DNA of 64,000 nt from Microbacterium sp. SORGH_AS_0969 (GTDB lineage Bacteria > Actinomycetota > Actinomycetes > Actinomycetales > Microbacteriaceae): contig NZ_JAUTAG010000001.1 of the NCBI RefSeq assembly GCF_030818255.1, forward strand, positions 3,038,001-3,102,000, written 5' to 3'. Every line of letters starts with the position of its first letter. Position 1 is the stretch's first letter. Positions 25,236 to 33,131 of this stretch are shown piece after piece. A program made the position numbers and the translations under genes. The notes under the pieces were generated by a model that saw only the letters and a program-made list of their open reading frames with translations, searched no databases and was not told where the DNA came from.

Positions 25236-26252
25236 ATGATCCGGTTCGAGAATGTCACCAAGCGGTATCGCGGCACCACGAAGCCCGCGCTGAGCGCAGT
25301 CGACTTCGAGGTGCAGCGCGGAGAGTTCGTCTTCCTCGTCGGCGCCTCGGGTTCGGGGAAGTCGTCGTGCCTGCAGCTGATCCTGCGGGCCGAGACCCCG
25401 AGCGAAGGGCGTGTCGTCGTGCTCGGCCGCGACCTCCGCACCCTGTCGAACCGCAAGGTTCCCTATTTCCGTCGCCACATCGGGTCGGTGTTCCAGGACT
25501 TCCGGCTGCTGCCGAACAAAACGGTCCACCAGAACGTCGCTTTCACGCTGCAGGTGACCGGCGCCTCGCGCGGCTTCGTCCAGCAGGCGGTTCCCGAGGT
25601 CCTCGCGCTGGTCGGTCTGGACGGCAAAGAGAAGCGTCTGCCGCACGAGCTGTCGGGCGGTGAGCAGCAGCGTGTGGCGATCGCCCGCGCGCTCGTGAAC
25701 CGGCCCCAGGTGCTGCTGGCCGACGAGCCGACGGGAAACCTCGACCCCGGTACGTCGATCGACATCATGCGCCTCCTCGCGCGCATCAACGCCGGCGGGA
25801 CCACGGTCGTCATGGCCACGCACGAGGCCGGATTCGTCGACCAGATGCAGCGCCGCGTGATCGAGCTGCGCGGTGGCGAGATGGTGCGCGACGAGCGCCA
25901 CGGTGGCTATGGCGACCGTTCGGGGCTGCCCGTGCTCGCACCCGAGGTCGAGAAGGGCGCGGCCGCGGTCGCCGCGCTCACGGCCGTGCTCGAGGTGCAG
26001 CGCGAGGTCACGAACATCACCGGGCCCGTCGAGCCGCTGCGCGGACCGGAGGGGTCGGAGCAGGTCTCCGCCGCCCCCGTCGAGCCCACGTCGCCGTCGG
26101 TCACCACCGCTCCGGGGGAACGCCGCGAGCCCGGGACGAACACGCGCTCCATCCCGGTGAGCAACCCCGAGGTCGACGCGCTCGGCCTCGCCGACAGGCT
26201 CGGTCTCGCCGAGAAGAAAGACCGCGACGACGAAGTGGGACCCACGTCATGA
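25236..26252 (+). CDS. ftsE: Cell division ATP-binding protein FtsE
   Basis: 338 residues. ATPase of the FtsEX complex, which sits on the inner face of the membrane at the septum and drives peptidoglycan hydrolases (RipC in mycobacteria). Walker A VGASGSGKSS, Q-loop FQDFRLLPNKTV, signature LSGGEQQRVAIARAL, Walker B LLADEPTGNLDP and switch His VMATHEAG are intact. The ABC core ends near residue 228. The last 110 residues are an Ala/Pro/Glu-rich extension, absent from the short E. coli form. The stop overlaps the ftsX start (ATGA at 26249-26252), so translation is coupled. Confidence 0.96.
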   Translation: MIRFENVTKRYRGTTKPALSAVDFEVQRGEFVFLVGASGSGKSSCLQLILRAETPSEGRVVVLGRDLRTLSNRKVPYFRRHIGSVFQDFRLLPNKTVHQNVAFTLQVTGASRGFVQQAVPEVLALVGLDGKEKRLPHELSGGEQQRVAIARALVNRPQVLLADEPTGNLDPGTSIDIMRLLARINAGGTTVVMATHEAGFVDQMQRRVIELRGGEMVRDERHGGYGDRSGLPVLAPEVEKGAAAVAALTAVLEVQREVTNITGPVEPLRGPEGSEQVSAAPVEPTSPSVTTAPGERREPGTNTRSIPVSNPEVDALGLADRLGLAEKKDRDDEVGPTS

Positions 26253-27166
26253 GGTTCGGGCTCATCCTCTCGGAGGCCTTCACGGGTCTCCGCCGTAACG
26301 CGTCGATGGTCATCTCGGTCATCCTCGTCACCTTCGTGTCCTTGACGTTCGTCGGCGCCGCGATGCTCATGCAGATGCAGATCGGCAAGATGCAGTCGTA
26401 CTGGGCGGATCGCGCGCAGGTCGCGGTGTTCATGTGCTCCACCGTCTCCGACAAGCCGACATGCAACGCCGGCGAAGCCGCCACGCAGGAGCAGATCGAC
26501 GCGGTGCGCGCGACGCTCGACGGCGAGGCGCTCAAGCCGCTCATCCGCGATTACACCTTCTCGACCAGCGATGAGGCCTACCAGAACGCTCAGGGGTTGC
26601 TGTCGTCCGACATCGCCGGCGTCGTCACGGCCGACCAGTTCAACGCGACCTTCAACATCAACCTCGTCGACCAGAATCAGTCCGACGTGATTGCGGAGGC
26701 GTTCAGCGGACAGGCCGGGGTCGAAGAGGTGACCAACCAGATGCAGTACCTGGAACCGCTGTTCCAGTCGCTCACGGTCGCCACGTACGTCGCCGTCGGC
26801 ATCGCCGGTCTCATGCTCATCGCCGCGGTCCTCCTGATCGCCACGACGATCCGTCTCTCCGCCTTCGCGCGGCGAAGAGAGCTCGGCATCATGCGTCTCG
26901 TCGGAGCGTCCAACCGGTTCATCCAGACACCGTTCATCCTCGAGGGCGTGCTCGCCGCGCTGATCGGGTCCGCTCTTGCGAGCGTCGCCGTGTGGGCGAT
27001 CGTGCAGGTCGGGGTCGAACGGTATCTGCGCGATCGGATCAGCTTCATCACGTCCTGGGTGAGTCTCTCGGACGTCGCGATCGTGGTCCCCGTGATCGTG
27101 GTGATCGGTGTCGTCCTGGCCGCGTTGAGTGCCGGCTTCGCCATTCGGCGATGGCTGCGCGCCTGA
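26249..27166 (+). CDS. ftsX: Cell division membrane protein FtsX
   Basis: 305 residues. Permease-like partner of FtsE. One N-terminal helix (about 20-45), a large extracellular domain (about 46-175) with paired cysteines in MCSTVSDKPTCNAG, then three helices with FARRRELGIMRLVGASNRFIQTPFILEG, the FtsX-type cytoplasmic loop contacting FtsE. The external domain would activate a cell-wall hydrolase. The start overlaps the ftsE stop by 4 nt. Confidence 0.96.
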   Translation: MRFGLILSEAFTGLRRNASMVISVILVTFVSLTFVGAAMLMQMQIGKMQSYWADRAQVAVFMCSTVSDKPTCNAGEAATQEQIDAVRATLDGEALKPLIRDYTFSTSDEAYQNAQGLLSSDIAGVVTADQFNATFNINLVDQNQSDVIAEAFSGQAGVEEVTNQMQYLEPLFQSLTVATYVAVGIAGLMLIAAVLLIATTIRLSAFARRRELGIMRLVGASNRFIQTPFILEGVLAALIGSALASVAVWAIVQVGVERYLRDRISFITSWVSLSDVAIVVPVIVVIGVVLAALSAGFAIRRWLRA

Positions 27167-27171
27167 TCGCG

Positions 27172-27177
27172 TAGACT
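27172..27177 (+). promoter_or_regulatory. -10 box TAGACT upstream of smpB
   Basis: TAGACT 5 bases after the ftsX stop; predicted transcript starts near 27184, leaving a short leader with GAGGAGG before ATG 27218. Confidence 0.45.
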
Positions 27178-27217
27178 GAGGGGCTCTGTGTGCCCGTGAT
27201 CATGAGGAGGTGGCACC

Positions 27218-27694
27218 ATGCCTCGTGAGCAGGGGGAGAAGCTCATCGCGTCCAACAAGAAGGCGCGACACGACTACGCGATCGAGAAGACGTACGAAGC
27301 CGGTCTCGTGCTGACCGGTACCGAGGTGAAGTCGCTGCGCCAGGGGCGTGCGAACCTCACCGACGGCTACGCGTACATCGACGGCGGCCAGGCCTATCTC
27401 GACGCCGTTCACATTCCGGAGTATTCGCAGGGCCACTGGACGAACCACTCGGCCAAGCGCACGCGGAAGCTGCTGCTGCACAAAGAAGAGATCGTGAAGC
27501 TCTCGCATGCCGTCGCGGCGGGCGGCTACACGCTCGTTCCGTTGCGTCTGTACTTCCTCGACGGGCGTGCGAAGGTCGAGATCGCGGTGGCCAAGGGCAA
27601 GCGCGAGTTCGAGAAGCGGCAGACGATCCGCGAGCGGGAAGACAAGCGCGAGGCCGAGCGGGCCATGCGCACGCGCAACCGCCTGGGGGAGTGA
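27218..27694 (+). CDS. smpB: SsrA-binding protein SmpB
   Basis: 158 residues. Binds tmRNA and fits it into the A site of stalled ribosomes (trans-translation). Motifs: [103 protein letters not shown], and a basic C-terminal tail that enters the mRNA channel. GAGGAGG lies upstream of ATG. The tmRNA gene it serves is 1 kb downstream at 28741, separated by a convergent SIMPL gene. Confidence 0.98.
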   Translation: MPREQGEKLIASNKKARHDYAIEKTYEAGLVLTGTEVKSLRQGRANLTDGYAYIDGGQAYLDAVHIPEYSQGHWTNHSAKRTRKLLLHKEEIVKLSHAVAAGGYTLVPLRLYFLDGRAKVEIAVAKGKREFEKRQTIREREDKREAERAMRTRNRLGE

Positions 27695-27697
27695 CTC

Positions 27698-28348
27698 TCA
27701 CTCTGCGCGGAAGCGCCCCTCGACGGTCGAGCTCACCACGATCTCAGGCGGCTGCAGACTGAACGACGGCCCGCTGTCGGCGGCCGTCGCGCGGGCGGCG
27801 AACACCGGCGGGTTCTCGGGCCGCGCCGCCAGGAGTCCGGCATCCGCGATCTCGACGGCGGACACGGATGCCAGACCCAAGGCGTCCGCGTAGGCGCTCG
27901 CGCGCTCGACCGCGACGCGCACGGCGTCGGCGGCGACGCTGCGTTCGACCCGGGCGCGTGTGTCCGCCGAGAGTCGCCAGTCGACGGCCGTCACGTGGAC
28001 GTCGTCGGACTCGGCGACATCGCCCAGCCACCACGACAGCGCGCCGGCATCGGTGAAGGTGGCCGACAGCTCGACGGCGGCGTGATGGACGAGGGGGAGC
28101 TGAACGCCCTCGTTGTTCCACGGGCGATCGGACCAGACCGAGACGCGCGCGCTCGACCACTCGGAGATCTCGCCGGAGCGCAGGTGCGCGACGAGGCCGT
28201 CCTGGACGGATGAGGCGCGCTCCTGCGCACGCTCGACGACCGGCCCGCGAGCGGCTCCGTCCGTCACGACGCTGACTCGTACCGCGGCTTCCTCGGCGCG
28301 CACGCGGGCGCTGCTCTCGCCGCGGACGGTGATGACGACCTCGCTCAT
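27698..28348 (-). CDS. SIMPL (DUF541) domain protein
   Basis: 216 residues. The family shows alternating beta strands: VVITVRGESSARVRAEEAAVRVSV at the N-terminus, SARVSVWSD and VELSATFTDAGALSWWLGDVAE in the middle, ARVERSVAADAVRVAVERASAYADALGL towards the C-terminus. Relatives include periplasmic YggE and mammalian SIMPL; the function is not established. No signal peptide or lipobox is visible here, so it appears cytoplasmic, unlike YggE. It lies between smpB and ssrA on the opposite strand, its stop 3 bases from that of smpB. TAGGCT 6 nt before ATG suggests a leaderless transcript. Confidence 0.85.
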   Translation of the reverse strand: MSEVVITVRGESSARVRAEEAAVRVSVVTDGAARGPVVERAQERASSVQDGLVAHLRSGEISEWSSARVSVWSDRPWNNEGVQLPLVHHAAVELSATFTDAGALSWWLGDVAESDDVHVTAVDWRLSADTRARVERSVAADAVRVAVERASAYADALGLASVSAVEIADAGLLAARPENPPVFAARATAADSGPSFSLQPPEIVVSSTVEGRFRAE

Positions 28349-28354
28349 GCCGCG

Positions 28355-28360
28355 AGCCTA
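28355..28360 (-). promoter_or_regulatory. -10 box TAGGCT of the SIMPL gene
   Basis: Minus-strand TAGGCT, 6 nt before ATG 28348. Confidence 0.55.
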
Positions 28361-28394
28361 CGGGAGGCCGGGTCCTCCGATGCCGGGCGGGCGC

Positions 28395-28589
28395 GGACCG
28401 TCCGGCGGAGTTCATTGTGGACACGCCGGTCGATGGCCGCCCCGCACGGCGTGTCGCGGCCGAACTCCGCGTGACGGTCCGCGGGGCGGAGGTCGGCGGG
28501 GCGGACCGTCAGGCGGACCCTGTGGCCGACACGCCGTGGGGCGGGCTGTGGCGACCGGTGTGTCGCGGCCAAACTCCGCGTAACGGTCC
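28395..28589. repeat. Two tandem palindromic elements with GGACCGTC..GACACGCCG arms
   Basis: Left element: arm 28395-28428 and inverted arm 28447-28480. Right element: arm 28503-28536 and inverted arm 28556-28589. Each arm is about 34 bp and shares GGACCGTC, then GCGGA(GTT), then GACACGCCG, with variable bases in between. Each element is 86-87 bp, and they are 22 bp apart. They fill most of the 392-bp spacer before ssrA; otherwise it contains only the promoters noted. Confidence 0.82.
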
Positions 28590-28650
28590 ACGGGCCCGCG
28601 CGACGGCCCGCCGCCCCACCGTGGGAATCACCGGGCCCCTCGATACGTTG

Positions 28651-28656
28651 TAGACT
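28651..28656 (+). promoter_or_regulatory. ssrA: Candidate -10 box TAGACT for ssrA
   Basis: TAGACT about 85 bp before mature tmRNA; would give a precursor with a 5' leader removed by RNase P. No clear -35. Confidence 0.35.
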
Positions 28657-28740
28657 GTGATGCTCGGGTGCCGCTGATGAAGACGGCGACCGAGGTGGTA
28701 ATTCAACAGTGTGACAGTGGCCACTCCGAACGGAGTTCCC

Positions 28741-29107
28741 GGGGCTGATCGGTTTCGACAGCGCCTGCGAACCCGCGAGAAGCGGGCCGAGGATGTGGGG
28801 TTATCTCGTAAACGCTCCCTGCAAAACAATAAGTGCCGATGCTAAGCGCACTGACTTCGCCCTCGCTGCGTAAGCGAGCCCGATAGTCCGTCAGACCGTG
28901 TGTGACCCCGCCACGGATCCTGGCGTCATTTAGGGGTCTTGCTGCGTGACGGCGTCTGGACGTCACGCGGGACTTTTCCCAGGCTGGGCTTGTCGACTTA
29001 GGTGTCTGTGACAAAGGTCGGAGCCGAGCAGAACGTTTTCACAGACTGCGCCCGGAGAAAACGCGGAGACCCAGCGTTGGACGGGGGTTCGATTCCCCCC
29101 AGCTCCA
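28741..29107 (+). ncRNA. ssrA: Transfer-messenger RNA
   Basis: The tRNA-like ends pair: 5' GGGGCTGATCGGTTTCGAC with 3' CAGCTCC plus discriminator A, and a T arm GGGGGTTCGATTCCCCC. The messenger part starts at GCC 28835 and reads ADAKRTDFALAA before TAA 28871-28873, ending in the expected hydrophobic ALAA degron. The 3' CCA is not encoded. It rescues stalled ribosomes together with SmpB (27218-27694) and tags the stalled peptide for proteolysis. The resume codon is inferred from AGU directly before GCC and from the tag pattern in related species. Confidence 0.96.
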
Positions 29108-29123
29108 CGAGCCACTGTCACGT

Positions 29124-29175
29124 CGACGACGCCCCCGCTCCCACCCGTTTCGGTGGGGCGGGGGCGTCGTCGTTT
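29124..29175 (+). terminator. Strong terminator after ssrA
   Basis: CGACGACGCCCCCGC pairs with GCGGGGGCGTCGTCG, continued by TCCCACC/GGTGGGG around a short loop, then TTT. About 22-bp stem. Confidence 0.9.
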
Positions 29176-29184
29176 CCGCCCTCG

Positions 29185-29724
29185 TCAGGCGGCCGAGCGC
29201 GTGTGGATGTCGCTCTCGCCCGAGACGCCGTTGAGCTCGAGGTATACCCGGCCCTCGGTGCGGGTGAGCGTGGCCGTGCTGCGTCGTTCGATGTGACCGG
29301 CCATGCGCTCCACGAACCCCGCGTCGAAGCTGTGCAGGAGAACGTCCTCGCCCCGGTGGATCCGCTTTCCGGCCCACGGTGCGGCGACCTTATCGGGGTC
29401 GCGGTGCGTGTACACGACGGTGCGCGCGGCCTTCATGCTGCCGGTGTGCAGGCGGGCGGCATCCGGGGCTCCGACCTCGATCCACGCCACCAGCGCGCCC
29501 GTGAGGTCGCGCACGAGCACGGCGGGTTCGTCCGTGGCCGAGATGCCCTCGCTGAAGTCGATGCCGTCCTCGTACTCGAGGCAGTAGGCGAGCACGCGCG
29601 TGAGCATGTAGGCGTCGGTCTCGGATGGATGCCGGGCGACCCGGATCGACAGCTCGTCGTACACGCCCCGGTCGACGTCGGAGAGCTGCACCGTGAACGT
29701 GTGAATGGTCGCGCCGATAGCCAC
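29185..29724 (-). CDS. YaeQ family protein
   Basis: 179 residues from GTG. YaeQ proteins have a PD-(D/E)XK nuclease-like fold; their activity is not settled. Characteristic stretches: VAIGATIHTFTVQLSDVDRGVYDELSIRVARHPSETDAYMLTRVLAYCLEYEDGIDFSEGIS, then EPAVLVRDLTGALVAWIEVGAPDAARLH with the nuclease-like acidic residues, and VVYTHRDPDKV. The frame is open to 29865, but GTG 29724 is chosen: it gives the family N-terminus and is preceded by TAGGCT with 8 nt spacing. It ends 12 bases from the ssrA terminator. Confidence 0.92.
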   Translation of the reverse strand: MAIGATIHTFTVQLSDVDRGVYDELSIRVARHPSETDAYMLTRVLAYCLEYEDGIDFSEGISATDEPAVLVRDLTGALVAWIEVGAPDAARLHTGSMKAARTVVYTHRDPDKVAAPWAGKRIHRGEDVLLHSFDAGFVERMAGHIERRSTATLTRTEGRVYLELNGVSGESDIHTRSAA

Positions 29725-29732
29725 GAGGGTCG

Positions 29733-29738
29733 AGCCTA
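29733..29738 (-). promoter_or_regulatory. -10 box TAGGCT of yaeQ
   Basis: Minus-strand TAGGCT, 8 nt before GTG 29724. Confidence 0.5.
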
Positions 29739-29871
29739 CGTCGTCTGCGCTCGCCTGCGCGTTCGCGCACCCCGTTGAGTTGCGCCGAATGGTCGCCGCG
29801 AAGCCTCCCGAGCGGACATTCGGCGCGAGTCGCCGAGTGTGGCGCGCTTGTCGGGGCGCGAGCACAGCGCC

Positions 29872-29877
29872 TAGCGT
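29872..29877 (+). promoter_or_regulatory. -10 box TAGCGT of the small gene at 29884
   Basis: TAGCGT, 6 nt before ATG 29884. Confidence 0.5.
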
Positions 29878-29883
29878 CGAGGG

Positions 29884-30150
29884 ATGCCAGATCCCCGCGC
29901 ACTCCGCATCGATGTCGGCCCGTTCCGCCTGGAGCCGACGCCTGACGCCGGCACGTGGACCGCTGTGCCGCGCGAGGCGGACGGGGGAGTGGCATCCGGG
30001 ATCACTGCCGCGTGGAGCGACTGGGTCGCCTTCGCGGAGAAGGTGCGCCGGGCCGACGAGTTGTGGCGCGAGCGCGAGGCGCGCGGGGACGCGTGGGACG
30101 AGGGTTTCTCCGCGGCGAAGGATGCCGCGGCGACCAACCCCTACCGGTGA
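29884..30150 (+). CDS. Hypothetical protein, 88 residues
   Basis: Not recognised. The product begins MPDPRALRIDVGPFRLEPTPDAG, has a helical middle with Trp residues (AAWSDWVAFAEKVRRADELWRERE) and ends DEGFSAAKDAAATNPYR. No signal peptide, membrane segment or cysteine. Codon third positions are G/C-rich as in neighbouring genes, and a TAGCGT box lies 6 nt before the ATG, so I regard it as real. It converges on the lipoprotein gene, 4 bases away, and is divergent from yaeQ. Confidence 0.68.
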   Translation: MPDPRALRIDVGPFRLEPTPDAGTWTAVPREADGGVASGITAAWSDWVAFAEKVRRADELWREREARGDAWDEGFSAAKDAAATNPYR

Positions 30151-30154
30151 CGGG

Positions 30155-30724
30155 TCAGGAGGGTCCGTCGACGAGCACGAGACTCTGACGCGTGTCGGCC
30201 ATCTTCACCCAGCCGTCGCCGAAGAGGTACGTGATGCCGTACCCCTCGCTGTCGCCTCTGCCACCCACCCACGCGGAGTTCTCCGTCACGTAGGTGCCGG
30301 CCGGCCCGTCCTCGCGGCGCCAACCGGAGGCGATGAGCTCTCGCTCAGCCTTGGCCGCGGTGGCGTCGTCGATCGGAGCCCAGCCGAACACCTGGACCCG
30401 GTCGGTCGTGATGCGCTGATCGCCCCACTTGCACTGGATCCCACCGCCGATCTCGGTCGCCCCGATGCGGAACGGCTCGGAGCTCACGCTCCACCCGAGG
30501 CTCCGGAAGTCGTCGGCGGTGCTCTTCGGGATGATCGTGTCGCACGTGGGGTCGGCAGCGGGCTCGGGGGTGCCGTCGGAGGTCGGTTTCGGGGTGGAGG
30601 TGCCGGGGGCGTCGCTCGGCACCTGCGCGGCCGCGGTCGGCGTCGGTGCCGGAGCGGAGCAACCGGCGAGCAGGATGCCGGCCAGCGCGAAGGTCGAGAT
30701 GACGAGCCCGAGACGGCGGGTCAC
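30155..30724 (-). CDS. Secreted lipoprotein, function unknown
   Basis: 189 residues from GTG. Type II signal peptide VTRRLGLVISTFALAGILLAGC with lipobox LLAGC, so it is anchored in the outer leaflet of the membrane. A Pro/Thr/Ala linker (PAPTPTAAAQVPSDAPGTSTPKPT) precedes a small domain with a likely disulfide (PTCDTIIPKSTADDF...GIQCKWGD) and GYGITYLFGDGWVKMAD. No family recognised with certainty. Its GTG overlaps the hisN stop (GTGA at 30724-30721), so it is cotranscribed with hisN. Confidence 0.82.
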   Translation of the reverse strand: MTRRLGLVISTFALAGILLAGCSAPAPTPTAAAQVPSDAPGTSTPKPTSDGTPEPAADPTCDTIIPKSTADDFRSLGWSVSSEPFRIGATEIGGGIQCKWGDQRITTDRVQVFGWAPIDDATAAKAERELIASGWRREDGPAGTYVTENSAWVGGRGDSEGYGITYLFGDGWVKMADTRQSLVLVDGPS

Positions 30725-31539
30725 GCGGTGCCCTCGTCGTGGGTGAGGCGGAAGAACTCGTCGTGCAGGATGCCATTGGTCGCGAACGACGAGCCGGCGT
30801 CGAGGCGGTCGGATCCGTCGAAGGCGGTGAAGCGGCCGCCCGCTTCGCGCACGATCGGCGCGAGGGCGGCGACGTCGTACTCCTTCACGCCGAACTCCGC
30901 GACGAGCTCGAGGCGGCCCTCCGCGAGCCACATGTACGGCAGGGCGTCGCCGTACCCCCGGTCGCGCCAGACGGCGCGGGTGAGTCGGTCCAGGGCCGGG
31001 AGGAGGTCGACGTCGCGCCACTGCTCGACGCTCTGGAAGCTGACACTGGCCTTCGCCACATCGTCGATGTCGGAGACCCGGATGCGGCGGGGAGCGCCGG
31101 ACGGGGTGTTCGTCCACGCCCCGTGGCCCGTCGCGGCCCACCAGCGGCGCCCGAGGGCCGGCTGGCTCACCACTCCGACCACGGGAACCTCACCGACGCT
31201 GAGGGCGATCAGCGTCGCCCAGATCGGGATGCCGCGCATGTAGTTGTGCGTGCCGTCGATCGGGTCGATCACCCAACGCCGCGCGGTGTCACCCGACGTG
31301 CCGTACTCCTCGCCCAGAACGGCGTCGCCGGGGCGCTCGGCATCCAGGATCTCTCGGATCGCCCGCTCGGTCGCGAGGTCGGCTTCGGTCACGTGCGTCC
31401 GGTCGGCCTTCGTGTCGATGCGCAGGTCGTCGGCGTCGAAGCGCGCCATGGCGACCGCGTCGGCGGCGTCCGCCAGTCGCAGAGCGAGCGCGAGGTCGTC
31501 GGCGAGGGTGGGGAGGTTCTCGTCGGGAGTCGGGGACAC
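30721..31539 (-). CDS. hisN: Histidinol-phosphatase, inositol monophosphatase family
   Basis: 272 residues from GTG. Likely removes phosphate from histidinol phosphate in histidine synthesis; inositol-1-phosphatase activity is the alternative. Lithium-sensitive phosphatase motifs: TKADRTHVTEADLATERAIREIL (metal Asp), AVLGEEYGTSG, WVIDPIDGTHNYMRGIPIWATLIAL (DPIDGT metal loop), RGYGDALPYMWLAEGRLEL and EYDVAALAPIVREAGGRFTAFDG. GTG 31539 is chosen over the longer frame because TATCCT lies 6 nt before it. The shorter start also removes an atypical N-terminal stretch. Confidence 0.88.
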   Translation of the reverse strand: MSPTPDENLPTLADDLALALRLADAADAVAMARFDADDLRIDTKADRTHVTEADLATERAIREILDAERPGDAVLGEEYGTSGDTARRWVIDPIDGTHNYMRGIPIWATLIALSVGEVPVVGVVSQPALGRRWWAATGHGAWTNTPSGAPRRIRVSDIDDVAKASVSFQSVEQWRDVDLLPALDRLTRAVWRDRGYGDALPYMWLAEGRLELVAEFGVKEYDVAALAPIVREAGGRFTAFDGSDRLDAGSSFATNGILHDEFFRLTHDEGTA

Positions 31540-31545
31540 GGCTCC

Positions 31546-31551
31546 AGGATA
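31546..31551 (-). promoter_or_regulatory. -10 box TATCCT of hisN
   Basis: Minus-strand TATCCT, 6 nt before GTG 31539. Confidence 0.5.
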
Positions 31552-31595
31552 ACCGGCGACCCCGGGCCGATTTGGCGCGGTCGCGTCACGCCTGG

Positions 31596-31601
31596 TAACG
31601 T
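31596..31601 (+). promoter_or_regulatory. Candidate -10 box TAACGT for tRNA-Lys
   Basis: TAACGT about 41 bp before the mature tRNA, with TTTGGC about 19 bp upstream as a weak -35. Confidence 0.35.
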
Positions 31602-31642
31602 AATCCCTCGGTTCGCCAAGCAAATCTGAGGCGGATCAGCCT

Positions 31643-31715
31643 GCACCTCTAGCTCAATCGGCAGAGCAACTGACTCTTAATCAGTGGGTTCTGGGTTCGA
31701 GTCCCAGGGGGTGCA
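31643..31715 (+). tRNA. tRNA-Lys (anticodon CUU)
   Basis: Acceptor GCACCTC/GGGGTGC, D arm AGCTCAATCGGCAGAGC, anticodon stem CTGA/TCAG with loop CTCTTAA (anticodon CTT), T arm CTGGGTTCGAGTCCCAG, discriminator A. CCA not encoded. Confidence 0.97.
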
Positions 31716-31721
31716 CGCACC

Positions 31722-31758
31722 GGGCCTCCACCTTCGGGTGGGGGCCCTTTCTCATTTT
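31722..31758 (+). terminator. Rho-independent terminator after tRNA-Lys
   Basis: GGGCCTCCACC-TTCG-GGTGGGGGCCC followed by TTTCTCATTTT: a GC-rich stem with a UUCG tetraloop and a T tract. Confidence 0.95.
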
Positions 31759-31904
31759 GTGCAGGTGGCTACTGCACCGTCCACCACGCGACGTCGACGA
31801 GGCACAAGCCCCCGTCATCCTCCCGGTAGAACAGGTCTCCGGGATACTCGATCCCGGATGCCACGCGTCCGGCGGGCAGTGACAGGTTGATGCTCCACGA
31901 CGGG

Positions 31905-33131
31905 GGCTTATAGGCAAGAACGTGTGGATGGCTCGGGCGTGTCAGCTCCGTCCTGCCCATCCGGTTCGGATCCAGAGGCCTTCCTCGGCGGTGACGGCGG
32001 TGTCGTAGAGAGCTGGCTGTCCGTCGTCGTCGGGCTCGTCGGGTGTGGCCGGCGGGGTGGGCGTGATGGCGTGCCGGTGCGCGCGCTCGAGGGGAACCTC
32101 GTGCAGCAGCAGGAACCACTCGACGGCTTTGCGGCGGTGCTCGGTGGGCATGCCCCGGTGATGGCGCAGAAGGTGGCGGATCTGACTGTTCAAACCCTCC
32201 AGGCGTGAAGTGGTGCGGGGGTTTCCGTGCTGGAGAGTGGTGAACACGTGCCCTGATTCTGCGGCGCGATGAAGGACATTCCAGGCTCGGCGGAGTTTGA
32301 AGTGGGTGAACCCGAAGTGCCCGTTCGCGTAGAGGGTGCGTTCTTTGGTGAGATGCCCGTGGGTCTGCCACCACGCTTGCAACGTGAGCCGCCAGGAGAT
32401 GGCGTCATCGATGGTGTGGACCGCGGTCAACGCGAGGGAGATCTGGCGCAGGTCGCGGCCGGCGCGGGTGCGGGGATTGCGCGTCAGCTCGCGGGTGACG
32501 TTCAGTTGCAGGTGGAAGATGCAGCGTTGCACGGCGGTGTCGGGCCAGGTCGTGGCTAGGGCGGAGCGGATGCCGGAACCGCCGTCGGTGACGACGACGA
32601 CCGGGGGCGGGACCTGTTCGAACAGGGCCGTCCACGCGGCGGTGGATTCTCGGGCGCACCACTGCCAGGCGAGGACGCGTCCGGTGTCGGATTGGGCGAC
32701 GAGAAGGCACCAGGAGCCGATCCAGACACCGTCGACGAGGACGACATCGTGAACTTCGCCGGTGACCGGCATCACGGGCTGCAGACCCCAGCACCAGGCG
32801 GTGTCGTGACGAAATGAGCGCCCGGTTCCGCCGCCGATTTCCGCTTGCGTTGTTTTGCCCGTCAACCAGCGCAGGAACCGGCGCAGCTGCTCCCGCTCGC
32901 TCACGTCGCGTCGGGAGCGGACAGATGATGCGCCGCAGTCGGGGCAGCGCCATCGCTGTGTTCCGGCGGCGGTCTTACCGTTCTTCACCAGCCGAGCACC
33001 GCATATCACGCAGAGCGCCTGATTCGAGGGATGGTCCACGCCTAAGCGTCGCGGACCATGCACAACCCCGTTTCACCGCGTGATCGCGCGGCTAGATCAC
33101 CATCCCATCCACACGTTCTTGCCTATAACCC
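31905..33131 (-). mobile_element. IS1249-like insertion sequence (IS256 family)
   Basis: 1227 bp. Imperfect terminal inverted repeats of about 27 bp, both containing TTATAGGCAAGAACGTG followed by TGGATGG, differ at the third base. Both sides are flanked by the direct repeat ACGACGGG (31897-31904 and 33132-33139), an 8-bp target duplication typical of the IS256 family. It carries one transposase gene. The exact repeats indicate a recent insertion. Confidence 0.95.
31942..33063 (-). CDS. IS1249-type transposase
   Basis: 373 residues, apparently intact. An N-terminal zinc ribbon (CVICGARLVKNGKTAAGTQRWRCPDCG) precedes a DDE transposase core: VHDVVLVDGVWIG (first Asp), VVVVTDGGSGIRSALATTWPDTAVQRCIFHLQLNV (second Asp and the C..H motif of Mutator-like/IS256 enzymes), and TSRLEGLNSQIRHLLRHHRG with the catalytic Glu. 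The zinc ribbon plus this core matches the IS1249 group known from corynebacteria. It should catalyse movement of the element at 31905-33131. Confidence 0.93.
   Translation of the reverse strand: MHGPRRLGVDHPSNQALCVICGARLVKNGKTAAGTQRWRCPDCGASSVRSRRDVSEREQLRRFLRWLTGKTTQAEIGGGTGRSFRHDTAWCWGLQPVMPVTGEVHDVVLVDGVWIGSWCLLVAQSDTGRVLAWQWCARESTAAWTALFEQVPPPVVVVTDGGSGIRSALATTWPDTAVQRCIFHLQLNVTRELTRNPRTRAGRDLRQISLALTAVHTIDDAISWRLTLQAWWQTHGHLTKERTLYANGHFGFTHFKLRRAWNVLHRAAESGHVFTTLQHGNPRTTSRLEGLNSQIRHLLRHHRGMPTEHRRKAVEWFLLLHEVPLERAHRHAITPTPPATPDEPDDDGQPALYDTAVTAEEGLWIRTGWAGRS

Noticed and set aside
31769..32374. 201-residue minus-strand frame crossing the IS boundary
   Set aside because: Its first two thirds are a shadow of the transposase; only the last 45 residues are the real tail of the interrupted lipoprotein.
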